The notes: generated from the letters alone by a model not told the origin. Shown: positions 18,901 to 31,225, counted from the first letter of the stretch. The stretch is 50,861 nt of DNA from Azonexaceae bacterium (GCA_009469675.1 SSSZ01000013.1:1-50861), one strand, 5' to 3'. Numbers and translations are program-made.

Positions 18901-19959
18901 ATGAGCAAGACCCTTCTGGTCATGGCCGGCGGCACCGGCGGCCATATCTTCCCCGCCCTGGCGGTGGCCGAGAAAATGCGCGACCGCGGCTGGCGGGTCG
19001 TCTGGATGGGCAACCCCGAGGGCATGGAGGCCCGCCGCGTGCCGCCCCACGGTTTCGAGATGGTGTGGGTCCGGTTCGGCGCCCTGCGGGGCAAGGGGCT
19101 GTTGCAAAAGCTGCTCCTCCCCTTCAACCTGCTCAAGGGCTTCTGGCAGGCTCAGAAGGCCCTCCGCCAGGTGCAGCCCGACGTCGTTCTGGGCATGGGC
19201 GGCTACATCACCTTTCCCGGCGGCATGATGGCCGCGCTCCTGGGCAAGCCCCTGGTGGTGCACGAGCAGAATTCCGTCGCCGGCCTCGCCAACCGCGTCC
19301 TGGCCGGCGTCGCCGACCGGGTGTTGAGCGGCTTTCCCGACGTGCTCGCCAAGGCGGCCTGGGTGGGCAACCCGGTGCGGCCGGAGATCGCCGCCCTGGC
19401 GGCCCCCGCCGAACGCATGAAAGATCGCAGCGGCGCCCTGCGCTTGCTGGTCATCGGCGGCAGCCTCGGCGCCAAGGTATTGAACGACGTCATTCCCCAG
19501 GGCCTGGCGCAGTTGACCGCCGACGAATTGCCCCAGATCGTGCATCAGGCCGGCGAGCAGCATCTCGAAGCGCTCAAGGCCAACTACGCCGCGGCCGGCA
19601 TCCATGCCCACTGCGTCGCTTTCATCGACGACATGGCCGGCGCCTACGACTGGGCCGATCTCGTCATCTGCCGGGCGGGGGCGCTCACCGTCGCCGAACT
19701 GGCGGCCGCCGGCGTTCCGGCCATCCTGGTGCCCTTTCCCCATGCGGTGGACGATCACCAGACCGGCAACGCCCGCTTCCTGGTCAATGTCGGCGGCGCT
19801 TTTCTCATGCCCCAGGACGAACTCAGCCCGGAAGCGGTGGCCCTGATGCGCAACTACAGCCGCAGCCAGCTGCTGGAAATGGCGGAAAAGGCCAGGAGCC
19901 TGGCCAAGCCCGACGCCACCGAGGAAGTGGCCAATATCTGTGCCGAGGTGGCGAAATGA
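18901..19959 (+). CDS. murG: UDP-GlcNAc:lipid I GlcNAc transferase
   Basis: This membrane-associated GT28 enzyme makes lipid II. It has 352 residues. The motifs are [17 protein letters not shown] at the N-terminus, [37 protein letters not shown] in the second Rossmann domain, and [23 protein letters not shown] with the DDHQTGNA donor-binding region. The ATG has GGAGG 7 bp upstream. Copy B of the palindromic element separates it from murC. Confidence 0.98.
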   Translation: MSKTLLVMAGGTGGHIFPALAVAEKMRDRGWRVVWMGNPEGMEARRVPPHGFEMVWVRFGALRGKGLLQKLLLPFNLLKGFWQAQKALRQVQPDVVLGMGGYITFPGGMMAALLGKPLVVHEQNSVAGLANRVLAGVADRVLSGFPDVLAKAAWVGNPVRPEIAALAAPAERMKDRSGALRLLVIGGSLGAKVLNDVIPQGLAQLTADELPQIVHQAGEQHLEALKANYAAAGIHAHCVAFIDDMAGAYDWADLVICRAGALTVAELAAAGVPAILVPFPHAVDDHQTGNARFLVNVGGAFLMPQDELSPEAVALMRNYSRSQLLEMAEKARSLAKPDATEEVANICAEVAK

Positions 19960-19971
19960 ATTGGAAATTGC

Positions 19972-20053
19972 AGCGCGCCGGCGCCGGGGCGCAGAGAAAA
20001 ACTGGGTTCGGCGTGGCGTCGCCTCGGCGTCTCTGCATCTCTGCGGTGAAAGG
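19972..20053. repeat. Palindromic element, copy B (murG-murC gap), decayed
   Basis: The right arm (20020-20053) is well preserved, with GCCTCGGCGTCTCTGCATCT and then CTGCGGTGAAAGG. The left arm (about 19972-20001) keeps GGGGCGCAGAGAAAAA but is otherwise diverged. It spans almost exactly the murG-murC gap. The last six bases of the right arm, GAAAGG, serve as the likely murC ribosome site. Confidence 0.65.
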
Positions 20054-20059
20054 TCCGGT

Positions 20060-21451
20060 ATGAAACACAAGGTCAAGAACATCCACTTCGTCGGCGTCGG
20101 CGGCTCGGGGATGAGCGGCATCGCCGAGGTGCTGGCCAACCTGGGCTACCAGGTTTCGGGTTCCGACCTGGCGGCCAGCGCCACCACCCGCCGCCTCGAA
20201 GCCCAGGGCGTCAAGGTGCATGTCGGCCATGCCGGAAAACACGTCGCCAAGGCCGACGCCGTCGTCGTGTCGACCGCCGTCAAGGCCGACAATCCTGAGG
20301 TCATCGCGGCCCGCCAGCGCCATGTGCCGGTGGTTCCCCGGGCCCAGATGCTGGCCGAGTTGATGCGCCTCAAGCAGGGTATCGCCATCGCCGGTACCCA
20401 TGGCAAGACCACCACCACCAGCTTGGTCACCAGCATCCTCGCCGAAGGCGGCATCGACCCCACCTTCGTCATTGGCGGCCGCTTGAACGCCGCCGGCGCC
20501 AACGCCAAGCTCGGGCAAGGGGACTTCCTGGTGGCCGAAGCCGACGAGTCGGACGCCTCCTTCCTCTACCTGTCGCCGGTCATCTCCGTGGTCACCAACA
20601 TCGACGCCGACCACATGGAAACCTACGGCCACGACTTCGAACGCCTCAAGGGCGCCTTCGTCGATTTCCTCAACCGTCTGCCCTTCTACGGCGTCGCCGT
20701 GCTCTGCGCCGACGACCCCAACGTCCGCGCCATCATGCCCGCGGTGCCCAAGCAGATCGTCACCTATGGCCTCGATCCGGCGGCCAACATCCACGCCGAA
20801 AACATCCGCGCCGAGGGGGGGCAGATGCATTTCGACGCTGTGCGGGTGAACGGATCGGTGACCCGCCTGCCCATCACCCTGAACCTTCCCGGCATCCACA
20901 ACGTCTTGAACGCCCTGGCCGCCATCGCCGTCGCTACCGAGGTGCAGGTCGAGGACGCCGCGATCATCAAGGCTCTCGCCGAATTCAAGGGGGTCGGCCG
21001 GCGCTTCCAGCGTTACGGCGAGGTGGCGCTGCCGGCCGGCGGCCGCCTCACCCTGATCGACGACTACGGCCACCACCCGGTGGAAATGGCCGCGACCCTT
21101 GCCGCCGCCCGGGGCGCCTTTCCCGGACGCAGGCTGGTACTGGCTTTCCAGCCCCATCGCTATAGCCGCACCCGGGACTGCTTCGAGGACTTCGTCAAGG
21201 TCTTGTCGACGGTCGACACCTTGCTTCTTGCCGACGTCTATGCCGCCGGCGAGACCCCCATCGTCGCCGCCGACGGCCGCGCCCTGTGCCGCGCCCTGCG
21301 GGTCGCCGGCAAGGTCGAGCCGGTTTTCGTCGAGGACATCGCGGCCATGCCGCAAACCATTCTGGATGTCGCCCGCGATGGCGACGTGGTGTTGACCATG
21401 GGCGCCGGCTCCATCGGCGGCGTTCCCGGCAAGTTGGTGGAAGGTAAATGA
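20060..21451 (+). CDS. murC: UDP-MurNAc:L-Ala ligase
   Basis: It adds the first amino acid to UDP-MurNAc. It has 463 residues from the ATG at 20060, where conservation begins ([25 protein letters not shown]); the frame is open back to 19940 but that part encodes the repeat arm and murG shadow. The ATP site is GTHGKTTTT at about 114, followed by [21 protein letters not shown], and DDYGHHPVE in the C-terminal domain. The ribosome site GAAAGG comes from repeat copy B. Confidence 0.97.
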   Translation: MKHKVKNIHFVGVGGSGMSGIAEVLANLGYQVSGSDLAASATTRRLEAQGVKVHVGHAGKHVAKADAVVVSTAVKADNPEVIAARQRHVPVVPRAQMLAELMRLKQGIAIAGTHGKTTTTSLVTSILAEGGIDPTFVIGGRLNAAGANAKLGQGDFLVAEADESDASFLYLSPVISVVTNIDADHMETYGHDFERLKGAFVDFLNRLPFYGVAVLCADDPNVRAIMPAVPKQIVTYGLDPAANIHAENIRAEGGQMHFDAVRVNGSVTRLPITLNLPGIHNVLNALAAIAVATEVQVEDAAIIKALAEFKGVGRRFQRYGEVALPAGGRLTLIDDYGHHPVEMAATLAAARGAFPGRRLVLAFQPHRYSRTRDCFEDFVKVLSTVDTLLLADVYAAGETPIVAADGRALCRALRVAGKVEPVFVEDIAAMPQTILDVARDGDVVLTMGAGSIGGVPGKLVEGK

Positions 21452-21461
21452 AGAACGTACT

Positions 21462-21545
21462 GAACCGCAGAGGCGCCGAGGCGCAGAGAAAGCTCGATGT
21501 TCCTCCCGTTCTTGCTCTGCGCCTTTGCGTCTCGGCGTTGAAAGG
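21462..21545. repeat. Palindromic element, copy C (murC-ddl gap)
   Basis: The left arm (21462-21492, GAACCGCAGAGGCGCCGAGG...) and right arm (21511-21545) are inverted copies, about 24 of 31 positions complementary, with an 18 nt centre. It begins 10 bp after the murC stop. The right arm ends GAAAGG, 8 bp before the ddl ATG. Confidence 0.85.
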
Positions 21546-21553
21546 TTTTGGCA

Positions 21554-22459
21554 ATGTCTGACTTCGGCAAAGTCGCGGTCCTCTTCGGCGGCACCTCCGC
21601 CGAGCGCGAGGTTTCCTTGAACAGCGGGTCGCGGGTGTTGGCCGCCCTGCAGGGGCAGGGCATCGACGCCCAGGCCTTCGATCCCGCCGAGCGGCCCTGG
21701 GCGGAGCTCAAGGGCTACGACCGCGTCTTCATCGCCCTCCACGGCCGCCCGGGCGAGGATGGCACCGTCCAGGGCGTCCTCGAACTGATGGGCATCCCCT
21801 ACACCGGCCCCGGCGTTCTGGCATCGGCCCTGGGCATGGACAAATTCCGCACCAAGTTGATGTGGCAGGCCGCTGGCCTGCCGGTGCCGGCCTACGCGCT
21901 GCTCACCGCCGATTCCGACTTCGGCGACGTCGAGGAGGCGTTGGGCCTGCCGCTTTTCGTCAAGCCGGCCCGCGAGGGATCGTCGATCGGCGTCAGCAAG
22001 GTCTGCGCCCGGGGCGACCTGCGGACCGCCTACCTCGAGGCGGCCCGCCACGACTCCCTGGTGATGGCCGAACAAGGCGTCCTGGGCGGTGAATACACGG
22101 TCGGCATCCTGGGGGACGAAGCGCTGCCCATCATCAAGATCGAGCCGGCCACCGATTTTTACGACTACGAGGCCAAGTACCTGCGCAACGATACGCGCTA
22201 CCTCTGCCCCTGCGGCCTGTCGGCCGAAAAGGAAGCGCAGATCCGCCAGCAGGCCCTGGAAGCCTTCCGGGTGGTCGGCGGCCGCGGCTGGGGGCGGGTC
22301 GATTTCCTCATGGACGAAGCCGGGCGGCACTATTTCCTCGAGGTCAATACCTCCCCCGGCATGACCGACCATTCCCTCGTCCCCATGGCCGCCCGGGCCG
22401 TCGGCCTCGACTATCCCGCCCTGGTCCGGCGCGTCCTCGAACTGGCGGGCAATGACTGA
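21554..22459 (+). CDS. ddl: D-alanine:D-alanine ligase
   Basis: This ATP-grasp ligase makes the D-Ala-D-Ala dipeptide used by MurF. It has 301 residues. [17 protein letters not shown] at the N-terminus, [28 protein letters not shown], and the C-terminal [28 protein letters not shown] (Mg and ATP ligands) are all present. The ATG at 21554 was chosen over a TTG at 21548 because of GAAAGG spacing. It is the DdlB-type gene of the dcw cluster. Confidence 0.97.
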   Translation: MSDFGKVAVLFGGTSAEREVSLNSGSRVLAALQGQGIDAQAFDPAERPWAELKGYDRVFIALHGRPGEDGTVQGVLELMGIPYTGPGVLASALGMDKFRTKLMWQAAGLPVPAYALLTADSDFGDVEEALGLPLFVKPAREGSSIGVSKVCARGDLRTAYLEAARHDSLVMAEQGVLGGEYTVGILGDEALPIIKIEPATDFYDYEAKYLRNDTRYLCPCGLSAEKEAQIRQQALEAFRVVGGRGWGRVDFLMDEAGRHYFLEVNTSPGMTDHSLVPMAARAVGLDYPALVRRVLELAGND

Positions 22460-22547
22460 GATGAAGCGACCCCACCAGCCTCGGCTTGCGGCCCTCGGCG
22501 GCGATGCCTGCCGCCGCCCGGCGGCGATCCGGCGGGAGGCCCGATGA

Positions 22548-23303
22548 ATGTGGCACAAACCGCACGTGCTCAACGCCCTGGCCGACCTGCTCTTTGTCGT
22601 CGGTGGGGCGGCGCTGCTCGCCGTGGCGGCGGTCTGGCTGGTGCGCATGCCGTCGCTGCCGGTGCGGCAGGTGGTTTTTGCCCACGAGTTGCAGCATGTT
22701 CGCCGCGTCGAAGTGGAGCAGGCGTTGCCGGCGGCGTTAAAGGGCAATTTTTTCAGCGTCAACCTGGAAGCGGTGCGGGCGGCCCTGGAGAAGCTGCCCT
22801 GGGTGCGGCGCGTCGAGGTGCGCCGCGTCTGGCCGTCGCGGCTCGAGGTGCGGGTCGAGGAACACCGGCCGGCGGCGCGCTGGGAGGAAAGCCGGGGCAC
22901 CGCCCGGGGCGAACTGGTGAACAGTTTCGGCGAGGTCTTCGCGGCAAGCCTGCCCGAGGCCGATGCGGCCGGCCTGCCGGTATTGCATGGCCCCCAGGGC
23001 ACCGCGCCGGATCTCTTGAAGCGCTACGGGGAGTTCGTCGAAGCCTTCCGCCCGGTGGGGCTGCGGCCGGTGCAGATTTTGCTCTCGCCGCGCCTGTCGT
23101 GGCAGTTGCGTCTGGAAAACGGCATGGCGGTGGATTTGGGGCGGGAACAGCCCAAGTCGCCGCTGGGGGTGCGGCTCGCCCGTTTCATCGCGGTCTATCC
23201 GGACACGGTGGGCAAACGGGCGGTGCAGCCGGCGGTGGTCGATTTGCGCTATCCCAACGGCTTCGCCATGCGCGGCGCAGCCACTGAGGGAAAGGAAAAG
23301 TAG
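22548..23303 (+). CDS. ftsQ: Cell division protein FtsQ
   Basis: This bitopic divisome scaffold protein has 251 residues. It has a short cytoplasmic start, a membrane segment at about 13-31 (LLFVVGGAALLAVAAVWLV), a POTRA domain (RQVVFAHELQHVRRVEVEQAL...GNFFSVNLEAVRAALEKLPWVRRVEVRRVWPSRLEVRVEEHRPAARW), and a C-terminal beta domain. The ATG at 22548 follows GGGAGG. The 88 bp between ddl and ftsQ contain GC-rich inverted repeats and a 28-codon open frame that ends one base before this ATG; nothing suggests that it codes. Confidence 0.95.
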   Translation: MWHKPHVLNALADLLFVVGGAALLAVAAVWLVRMPSLPVRQVVFAHELQHVRRVEVEQALPAALKGNFFSVNLEAVRAALEKLPWVRRVEVRRVWPSRLEVRVEEHRPAARWEESRGTARGELVNSFGEVFAASLPEADAAGLPVLHGPQGTAPDLLKRYGEFVEAFRPVGLRPVQILLSPRLSWQLRLENGMAVDLGREQPKSPLGVRLARFIAVYPDTVGKRAVQPAVVDLRYPNGFAMRGAATEGKEK

Positions 23304-23307
23304 GGAA

Positions 23308-24537
23308 ATGAGTAGGGACAACAAGGATCTGGTGGTCGGACTCGATATCGGCACCTCGAAAATCGTCGCGCTGGTGGCGGAAATCACCCCCGAGGGGCGG
23401 CTCAACGTCATCGGCATGGGTTCGCAGGACTCCCGCGGGCTGAAGAAGGGGGTGGTGGTCAATATCGAAGAGACCGTGCACACCATCAGCCGGGTCATCC
23501 AGGAAGTCGAACTGATGGCCGACTGCAAGGTGCGCGACGTCTATACCGGCATTGCCGGCAGCCACATCAAGAGCTTCAACTCGAACGGCATGGTGGCGAT
23601 CAAGGACAAGGAGGTCACCCCTACCGACATCGACCGGGTGATTGAAACCGCCCGCGCCATGCCCATCCCGGCCGACCAGGAGATTCTCCACATCCTCACC
23701 CAGGAATTCGTCATCGACGGCCAGGACGGTATCCGCGAACCCATCGGCATGAGCGGCATGCGCCTGGAGGTGCGGGTGCACATCGTCACCGGCGCCGTTT
23801 CGGCGGCCCAGAACATCGTCAAATGCGTGCGCCGCTGCGGCCTGGAGGTGAACGACCTAGTGCTGCAGCCCCTGGCCTCGAGCTACGCCACCCTTTCTGA
23901 GGACGAGAAGGATCTCGGCATCTGCCTCATCGACATCGGCGGCGGCACCACCGACATCGCCGTGTGGACCCAGGGTGCCATCCGCCACACCTCGGTCATC
24001 CCCATTGCCGGCGACCAGATCACCAACGACATCGCCATGGCCTTGCGCACCCCCACGCGGGAGGCCGAAGACATCAAGTGCAAGTACGGGTGCGCCCTGT
24101 CGGCCCTGGCCGATCCGGCCGACACCCTGGAGGTGGCCGGCGTCGACGACCGCCCCAGCCGCAAGCTTTCGCGCCGGGCCCTGGCCGACGTCATCCAGCC
24201 CCGGGTCGAGGAACTGTACGAGCTGATCCAGAACGAACTCCGCCGGGCTGGCTTCGAGGAGGTGCTCTCCTCGGGCATCGTGCTCACCGGCGGCGCCAGC
24301 GTCATGCCCGGGATGATCGAACTGGGTGAGGAAATCTTCCACATGCCGGTTCGCCTGGGGACGCCCAAGTACGCCGGCAGCCTGGCCGACGTGGTGCAAA
24401 GCCCGCGCTTCTCGACCGCCTTCGGCTTGCTGCTCGAAGCCCAGGCGCAAAGGAAGCGGGGTCAGAAGATCAAGGAAAAACAGGGCGTCAAGGACGTCCT
24501 GGAAAGTATGAAATCGTGGTTCGCCAAGAACTTTTAG
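23308..24537 (+). CDS. ftsA: Cell division protein FtsA
   Basis: This actin-like ATPase tethers FtsZ to the membrane. It has 409 residues. VVGLDIGTSKIVALVAE is the phosphate-1 motif, the 1C domain follows (about 85-165), IDIGGGTTDIAVW is phosphate-2, and VLTGGASVMPGM is the adenosine motif. The C-terminal amphipathic helix is visible as VLESMKSWFAKNF. The ATG is 4 bp after the ftsQ stop. Confidence 0.98.
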   Translation: MSRDNKDLVVGLDIGTSKIVALVAEITPEGRLNVIGMGSQDSRGLKKGVVVNIEETVHTISRVIQEVELMADCKVRDVYTGIAGSHIKSFNSNGMVAIKDKEVTPTDIDRVIETARAMPIPADQEILHILTQEFVIDGQDGIREPIGMSGMRLEVRVHIVTGAVSAAQNIVKCVRRCGLEVNDLVLQPLASSYATLSEDEKDLGICLIDIGGGTTDIAVWTQGAIRHTSVIPIAGDQITNDIAMALRTPTREAEDIKCKYGCALSALADPADTLEVAGVDDRPSRKLSRRALADVIQPRVEELYELIQNELRRAGFEEVLSSGIVLTGGASVMPGMIELGEEIFHMPVRLGTPKYAGSLADVVQSPRFSTAFGLLLEAQAQRKRGQKIKEKQGVKDVLESMKSWFAKNF

Positions 24538-24573
24538 CCATTCGTTTCACAGTCTTTTTCAGAGGAGGTGTCT

Positions 24574-25737
24574 ATGTTTGAGATTATCGACAAGGAAGAA
24601 ACCGGGACCGTCATCAAGGTGATCGGCGTCGGTGGTGCCGGCGGCAACGCCATCGAGCACATGATTCAGGAAGGCGTCCAGGGGGTCGAGTTCATCGCCG
24701 CCAACACCGACGCCCAGGCCCTGTCCCGCAACACCGCCCACGTCAAGCTCTCCCTGGGCAAGACCGGGCTGGGTGCCGGCGCCAAGCCGGAAGCAGGCCA
24801 GGCCGCCGCCGACGCCCATCGGGAAGAAATCCGGGCGGCGCTAGAAGGCGCCCACATGGCCTTCATCACCGCCGGCATGGGCGGCGGCACCGGCACCGGT
24901 GCCGCCCCGGTGGTCGCCGAGGTGGCCCGCGAAATGGGCGTCCTCACCGTTGGCGTGGTGACCAAGCCCTTCTCCTTCGAGGGCGGCAAGCGCATGAAGT
25001 CAGCCGAGGCCGGCATCGCCGAGTTCTCCAAGCACGTCGATTCGCTGATCGTCATCCTCAACGACAAGCTGATGGACGTCATGGGCGACGACGCCGGCGT
25101 CGACGAGTGCTTCCGCGCCGCCGACGACGTGTTGAAGAACGCGGTGGGCGGCATCGCCGAAATCATCACCTACCCCGGCCTGGTGAACGTCGACTTCGAA
25201 GACGTGCGCACCGTCATGGGCGAGATGGGGCGCGCCATGATGGGTTCGGCCGTCGCCGCCGGCGTCGACCGCGCCCGCATCGCCGCCGAACAGGCCGTCG
25301 CCTCGCCGCTCCTGGAAGGCATCAACCTTTCCGGTGCCCGCGGCGTGCTGGTGAACATCACCGCCGCCCGGGGCCAGTTGAAGATGAAGGAGGTCAACGA
25401 GGTGATGAACACCGTCAAGGCCTTCGCCGCCGAGGACGCCCACATCATCTTCGGGGCCGTCTACGACGAGTTGATGGGCGATGCCCTGCGCGTCACCGTG
25501 GTCGCCACCGGCCTCGGCCAGGCCGCCGCCAAGCGCCAGACCTTCGAGGTCATCAACACCCCGGTGCTGCAGGCCACCGGCACCCACGACGCGGTGGCCC
25601 CCTCGGCCATCGACTACAACCAGATCGCCGACGTGCCGGCGGTGGTGCGTAAACGCAACGTCACCGTCGAAGCGCTGGCCAACAGCGGTGTGGAGAAATA
25701 CGACATCCCGGCTTTCCTGCGAAAACAAGCCGACTGA
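24574..25737 (+). CDS. ftsZ: Cell division protein FtsZ
   Basis: This tubulin-like GTPase forms the Z-ring. It has 387 residues. VIGVGGAGGNAIEHM is at the start, the tubulin signature GGGTGTGAAPVVAEVA is at about 105-120, and NVDFEDVRTVMG is the T7 loop region. The C-terminal YDIPAFLRKQAD is the conserved peptide that binds FtsA. The ATG at 24574 has GAGGAGG 5 bp upstream; an in-frame GTG at 24568 overlaps that site and was rejected. Confidence 0.99.
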   Translation: MFEIIDKEETGTVIKVIGVGGAGGNAIEHMIQEGVQGVEFIAANTDAQALSRNTAHVKLSLGKTGLGAGAKPEAGQAAADAHREEIRAALEGAHMAFITAGMGGGTGTGAAPVVAEVAREMGVLTVGVVTKPFSFEGGKRMKSAEAGIAEFSKHVDSLIVILNDKLMDVMGDDAGVDECFRAADDVLKNAVGGIAEIITYPGLVNVDFEDVRTVMGEMGRAMMGSAVAAGVDRARIAAEQAVASPLLEGINLSGARGVLVNITAARGQLKMKEVNEVMNTVKAFAAEDAHIIFGAVYDELMGDALRVTVVATGLGQAAAKRQTFEVINTPVLQATGTHDAVAPSAIDYNQIADVPAVVRKRNVTVEALANSGVEKYDIPAFLRKQAD

Positions 25738-25768
25738 AGGTAACCAAACCTCTCTCTGAAAAGGGCGG

Positions 25769-25793
25769 CGGCGCGTTGTGTTACAATGCGCCG
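25769..25793. promoter_or_regulatory. Inverted repeat covering the lpxC -10 region
   Basis: CGGCGCGTTGT (25769-25779) and ACAATGCGCCG (25783-25793) form an 11 bp stem (one G-T pair) with a 3 nt loop. The right arm contains TACAAT (25782-25787), the best -10 candidate for lpxC, 33 bp before the start. No T-run follows, so a terminator for ftsZ is less likely than an operator or a weak terminator combined with a promoter. Confidence 0.5.
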
Positions 25794-25819
25794 TTCCCCA
25801 CCATTTTCAAGTACTTACA

Positions 25820-26746
25820 ATGTTGAGACAGCGCACGCTCAAGTCCCTGATTCGCGCTTCCGGCGTCGGTTTGCACGGCGGCGTCAAGGTGACCATGACC
25901 CTGCGCCCGGCCGCGCCCAACACCGGCATCGTCTTTCGCCGGGTGGACCTACCCGAACCCGTCGCCCTCCCCGCCAACGCCCTGGTAGTCGGCGACACCC
26001 GCATGTGTTCCTGCCTTGAAGTGGACGGTCCCGCCGGCAAAGTGCGCGTCGGCACCATCGAACACCTGATGTCCGCCTTCGCCGGCCTGGGCATCGACAA
26101 TGCCTGGGTGGACCTCGACGCGCCGGAGGTGCCCATCCTCGACGGCTCCGCCGCGCCCTTCGTCTTTCTCATCCAGTCCGCCGGCATCGAAGAACAGAAC
26201 GCCGCCAAGAAATTCATCCGCGTCACCTCCCCCGTCGAGGTCAAGGACGGCGACAAATGGGCGCGCTTCGAGCCCTATGAAGGCTACAAGCTGGCTTTCT
26301 CCATCGTCTTCCACCACCCGGCCATCGACAAGTCGGCCCAGAAGGCCGAAATCGACTTCGCCGAGCATTCGTACGTGCGGGAAGTCGCCCGCGCCCGCAC
26401 CTTCGGCTTCATGCAGGAGGTCGAATATCTGCGCGAAAACGGTCTGGCGCTGGGGGGCGGCCTGGAAAACGCCATCGTCCTCGACGAATTCCGCGTCTTG
26501 AACGCCGATGGCCTGCGCTACGGCGACGAGTTCGTCAAACACAAGATCCTCGACGCCGTCGGCGATCTCTATCTCCTCGGCCATCCGCTGCTGGCCTCGT
26601 TCTCCGCCCACAAGTCGGGGCACGCCCTGAACAACCTGCTGGCCCGCGAACTCCTTGCCCGCCGCGACGCCTGGGAGCTGGTCAGCTTCGAAGAGGCGGC
26701 GGCCGCTCCCTCGGGCATCGCCCGCTGGCTGGAACAGCCAGCCTAG
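25820..26746 (+). CDS. lpxC: UDP-3-O-acyl-N-acetylglucosamine deacetylase
   Basis: This zinc enzyme catalyses the committed step of lipid A synthesis. It has 308 residues from the ATG at 25820 ([19 protein letters not shown], the conserved LpxC start); the frame is open to 25778 without conservation. [20 protein letters not shown] carries the first Zn His, and [19 protein letters not shown] carries the second His and the Zn Asp. Its position after ftsZ is the usual end of the dcw cluster. Confidence 0.98.
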   Translation: MLRQRTLKSLIRASGVGLHGGVKVTMTLRPAAPNTGIVFRRVDLPEPVALPANALVVGDTRMCSCLEVDGPAGKVRVGTIEHLMSAFAGLGIDNAWVDLDAPEVPILDGSAAPFVFLIQSAGIEEQNAAKKFIRVTSPVEVKDGDKWARFEPYEGYKLAFSIVFHHPAIDKSAQKAEIDFAEHSYVREVARARTFGFMQEVEYLRENGLALGGGLENAIVLDEFRVLNADGLRYGDEFVKHKILDAVGDLYLLGHPLLASFSAHKSGHALNNLLARELLARRDAWELVSFEEAAAAPSGIARWLEQPA

Positions 26747-26780
26747 GCGACGCCGGCGCCCGCCGCTCCCACCCGCTTCC

Positions 26781-26969
26781 ATGTGGTTTCTGCGCCTCCT
26801 GGCGGTCATCCTGGTGATTGCCGTCGGCGCCGGTTTTTTGCTCTACGCCGTGAGCGGCGACCGCAAGTACCTCGGATTTTCCTGGCGCCTCGCCCGCTGG
26901 GGCATCGTCTTCGCCCTGATCTTCTTCGCCTTGATGATCCTTGAACGCCTCGCCGTCATTCCCGTCTAG
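26781..26969 (+). CDS. Small two-helix membrane protein, unknown function
   Basis: It has 62 residues starting at the ATG at 26781, 34 bp after lpxC. Two hydrophobic helices (about 2-24 and 39-56) are separated by a polar loop with SGDRKYLGFSWRLARWG, giving a hairpin in the inner membrane. Family not recognised with confidence. Its last 14 bp overlap the 3' end of the convergent dciA gene. The hydrophobic pattern and high GC3 support coding. Confidence 0.65.
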   Translation: MWFLRLLAVILVIAVGAGFLLYAVSGDRKYLGFSWRLARWGIVFALIFFALMILERLAVIPV

Positions 26970-27390
26970 CGGCGCGGGCGAGCAGGGTCTCCAGGGCCGA
27001 GCGCAGGGGGCCGGCGGGCAGTTCCTCGGCCGTGCCGCGCAACACGCCGCAAGTCCGCGCCGATAGGGGCTTCTCGGTTGAAGGCCTTGATTGCCAAGGG
27101 ATTTGCCGGGGTTGAACTTTGACGTCCATGACGTTACACTCCACGCCTTCTTGCGATAACTCGCTGCAAAGCCGCTGGCCCATTTGCCGGATTTTTGCTG
27201 CGACCGCGCCGTTGGTGGCGTGGATAACAACTTTCCCCGATTTGTAATTGGCGACCGTAGCTGCGTCGCCCAAACCAGCCGGCAGGGCTTTGTTCAGCCG
27301 GCGAGCGAGCTTGAGGAGCAGACGGGCGTGGGCCATGACTTTGCCCGCGCCGTCGGCGGTGTCGAGGAAGTGCTCAAGTAAAGCGTGCAT
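26956..27390 (-). CDS. DciA-like protein (DUF721)
   Basis: It has 144 residues from the ATG at 27388-27390. The DUF721 core is visible as VANYKSGKVVIHATNGAVAAKIRQMGQRLCSEL with a following VECNVMDVKVQPRQ strand. Members include DciA, the loader of replicative helicase in bacteria without DnaC; in betaproteobacteria a gene of this family usually sits between lpxC and secA. No Shine-Dalgarno precedes the ATG, because the same bases (GGAGGAGG on the other strand) serve the divergent M23 gene. The longer frame to 27777 runs through that gene and is spurious. Confidence 0.75.
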   Translation of the reverse strand: MHALLEHFLDTADGAGKVMAHARLLLKLARRLNKALPAGLGDAATVANYKSGKVVIHATNGAVAAKIRQMGQRLCSELSQEGVECNVMDVKVQPRQIPWQSRPSTEKPLSARTCGVLRGTAEELPAGPLRSALETLLARAARRE

Positions 27391-27403
27391 TGGAGGAGGT
27401 TCC

Positions 27404-28327
27404 GTGCAGATCATTTTAGTCTCTGGCCGTCTCAAGACGGCCAAGACCCTGACTATTATGCCCCGCCACCTGGCCCTGGCGGCATTCGTTTTTTTCGGCC
27501 TGGTGATGGCGACTTCGGCCGGATTTTCCTGGCTGTCGGTGCATCTGCGCCTGCCCCTCGTGCAGGAGTTGGTGCTTTCCCTGCAGCAGCGCGAGACCCA
27601 GCAGACCCAGGATTTCGTCCGCAACAATCTGCAGATGATGGCCTCCCGCCTGGGCGAGCTGCAGGCCCAGGTGCTGCAGCTCGACACCCTGGGCGAGCGC
27701 CTGTCTAACCTCACCGGCCTTAAGAAGGAGCCTCCCCGGGATGATGCCAAACCCCTCGGGCAGGGCGGCCCCCTCATCGCGGCGCCGCTGTCGGCCGCCG
27801 AGCTGCAAAAGGAAATCGACCGCCTGGTTTCCCTGGTCGATTACAAGGCCGACGAACTGGCCGTGCTCGAAGCGCGCCTTCTCGAGCAGCGGGTCAAGGA
27901 TCGCCTGCTGCCCACCACCCTGCCGGTCAAGGAGGCGGTGATCGGCTCCGGCTTCGGCCACCGGGCGGACCCCATCGCCGGGGTGCGCGCCATGCACGAA
28001 GGCATCGATTTCAACGCCGAGACCGGCACGCCGGTGGTCGCCGCCGCCAGCGGCGTGGTGGCTGCCGCCGAATACCATCCGGAATTCGGCAACATGATCG
28101 ACGTCGACCACGGCCAAGGCCTGGTTTCCCGCTACGCCCACCTCGCCAAGTCCCTGGTGGCACCGGGGCAGCTCGTCAAGCGCGGCGAACGTATCGGCGA
28201 GGTTGGCAGCACGGGCCGCTCCACCGGTTCCCACCTGCACTTTGAGGTGCGGATGCTGGGCGTGGCCCAGAATCCGGCCCATTTCCTCAAGCAGGGCAGC
28301 GAGTACGCCCAAGCCCGACATCGTTGA
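27404..28327 (+). CDS. M23 family metallopeptidase, membrane anchored
   Basis: This predicted peptidoglycan endopeptidase (LytM domain) has 307 residues from the GTG at 27404, which has GGAGGAGG 4 bp upstream. A membrane anchor lies at about residues 22-45. A coiled-coil region follows (QQRETQQTQDFVRNNLQMMASRL...). The LytM domain occupies the C-terminal third: GFGHRADPI, HEGIDF (Zn His and Asp), and HLHFE (catalytic His and Zn His). The zinc ligands are present, so it is likely an active enzyme rather than an EnvC-like activator. It lies directly upstream of secA, as in related betaproteobacteria. Confidence 0.92.
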   Translation: MQIILVSGRLKTAKTLTIMPRHLALAAFVFFGLVMATSAGFSWLSVHLRLPLVQELVLSLQQRETQQTQDFVRNNLQMMASRLGELQAQVLQLDTLGERLSNLTGLKKEPPRDDAKPLGQGGPLIAAPLSAAELQKEIDRLVSLVDYKADELAVLEARLLEQRVKDRLLPTTLPVKEAVIGSGFGHRADPIAGVRAMHEGIDFNAETGTPVVAAASGVVAAAEYHPEFGNMIDVDHGQGLVSRYAHLAKSLVAPGQLVKRGERIGEVGSTGRSTGSHLHFEVRMLGVAQNPAHFLKQGSEYAQARHR

Positions 28328-28416
28328 TTTCCTTGATTTAAGCCGTCGTCGTTGGCCTGCCCGGGCATGGTAGAATTCCGCCTTTGCCGCTTTCCGGGCA
28401 GCCACTTTCCCTCGCG

Positions 28417-31131
<2,715 letters not shown>

Positions 31132-31225
31132 GCGCTGGCTCGCCTTGCCGTCGCTAATCCCCGTCTGCGTCGCCGGCCGGCGTGGCGCCGGGGTCCGGCT
31201 TCCCTTCATCGCTTGAGGTGCGCAA

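Noticed and set aside
22460-22547. 28-codon frame between ddl and ftsQ
   Set aside because: It is short, has no ribosome site and no distinctive composition; GC-rich spacer is the simpler reading.
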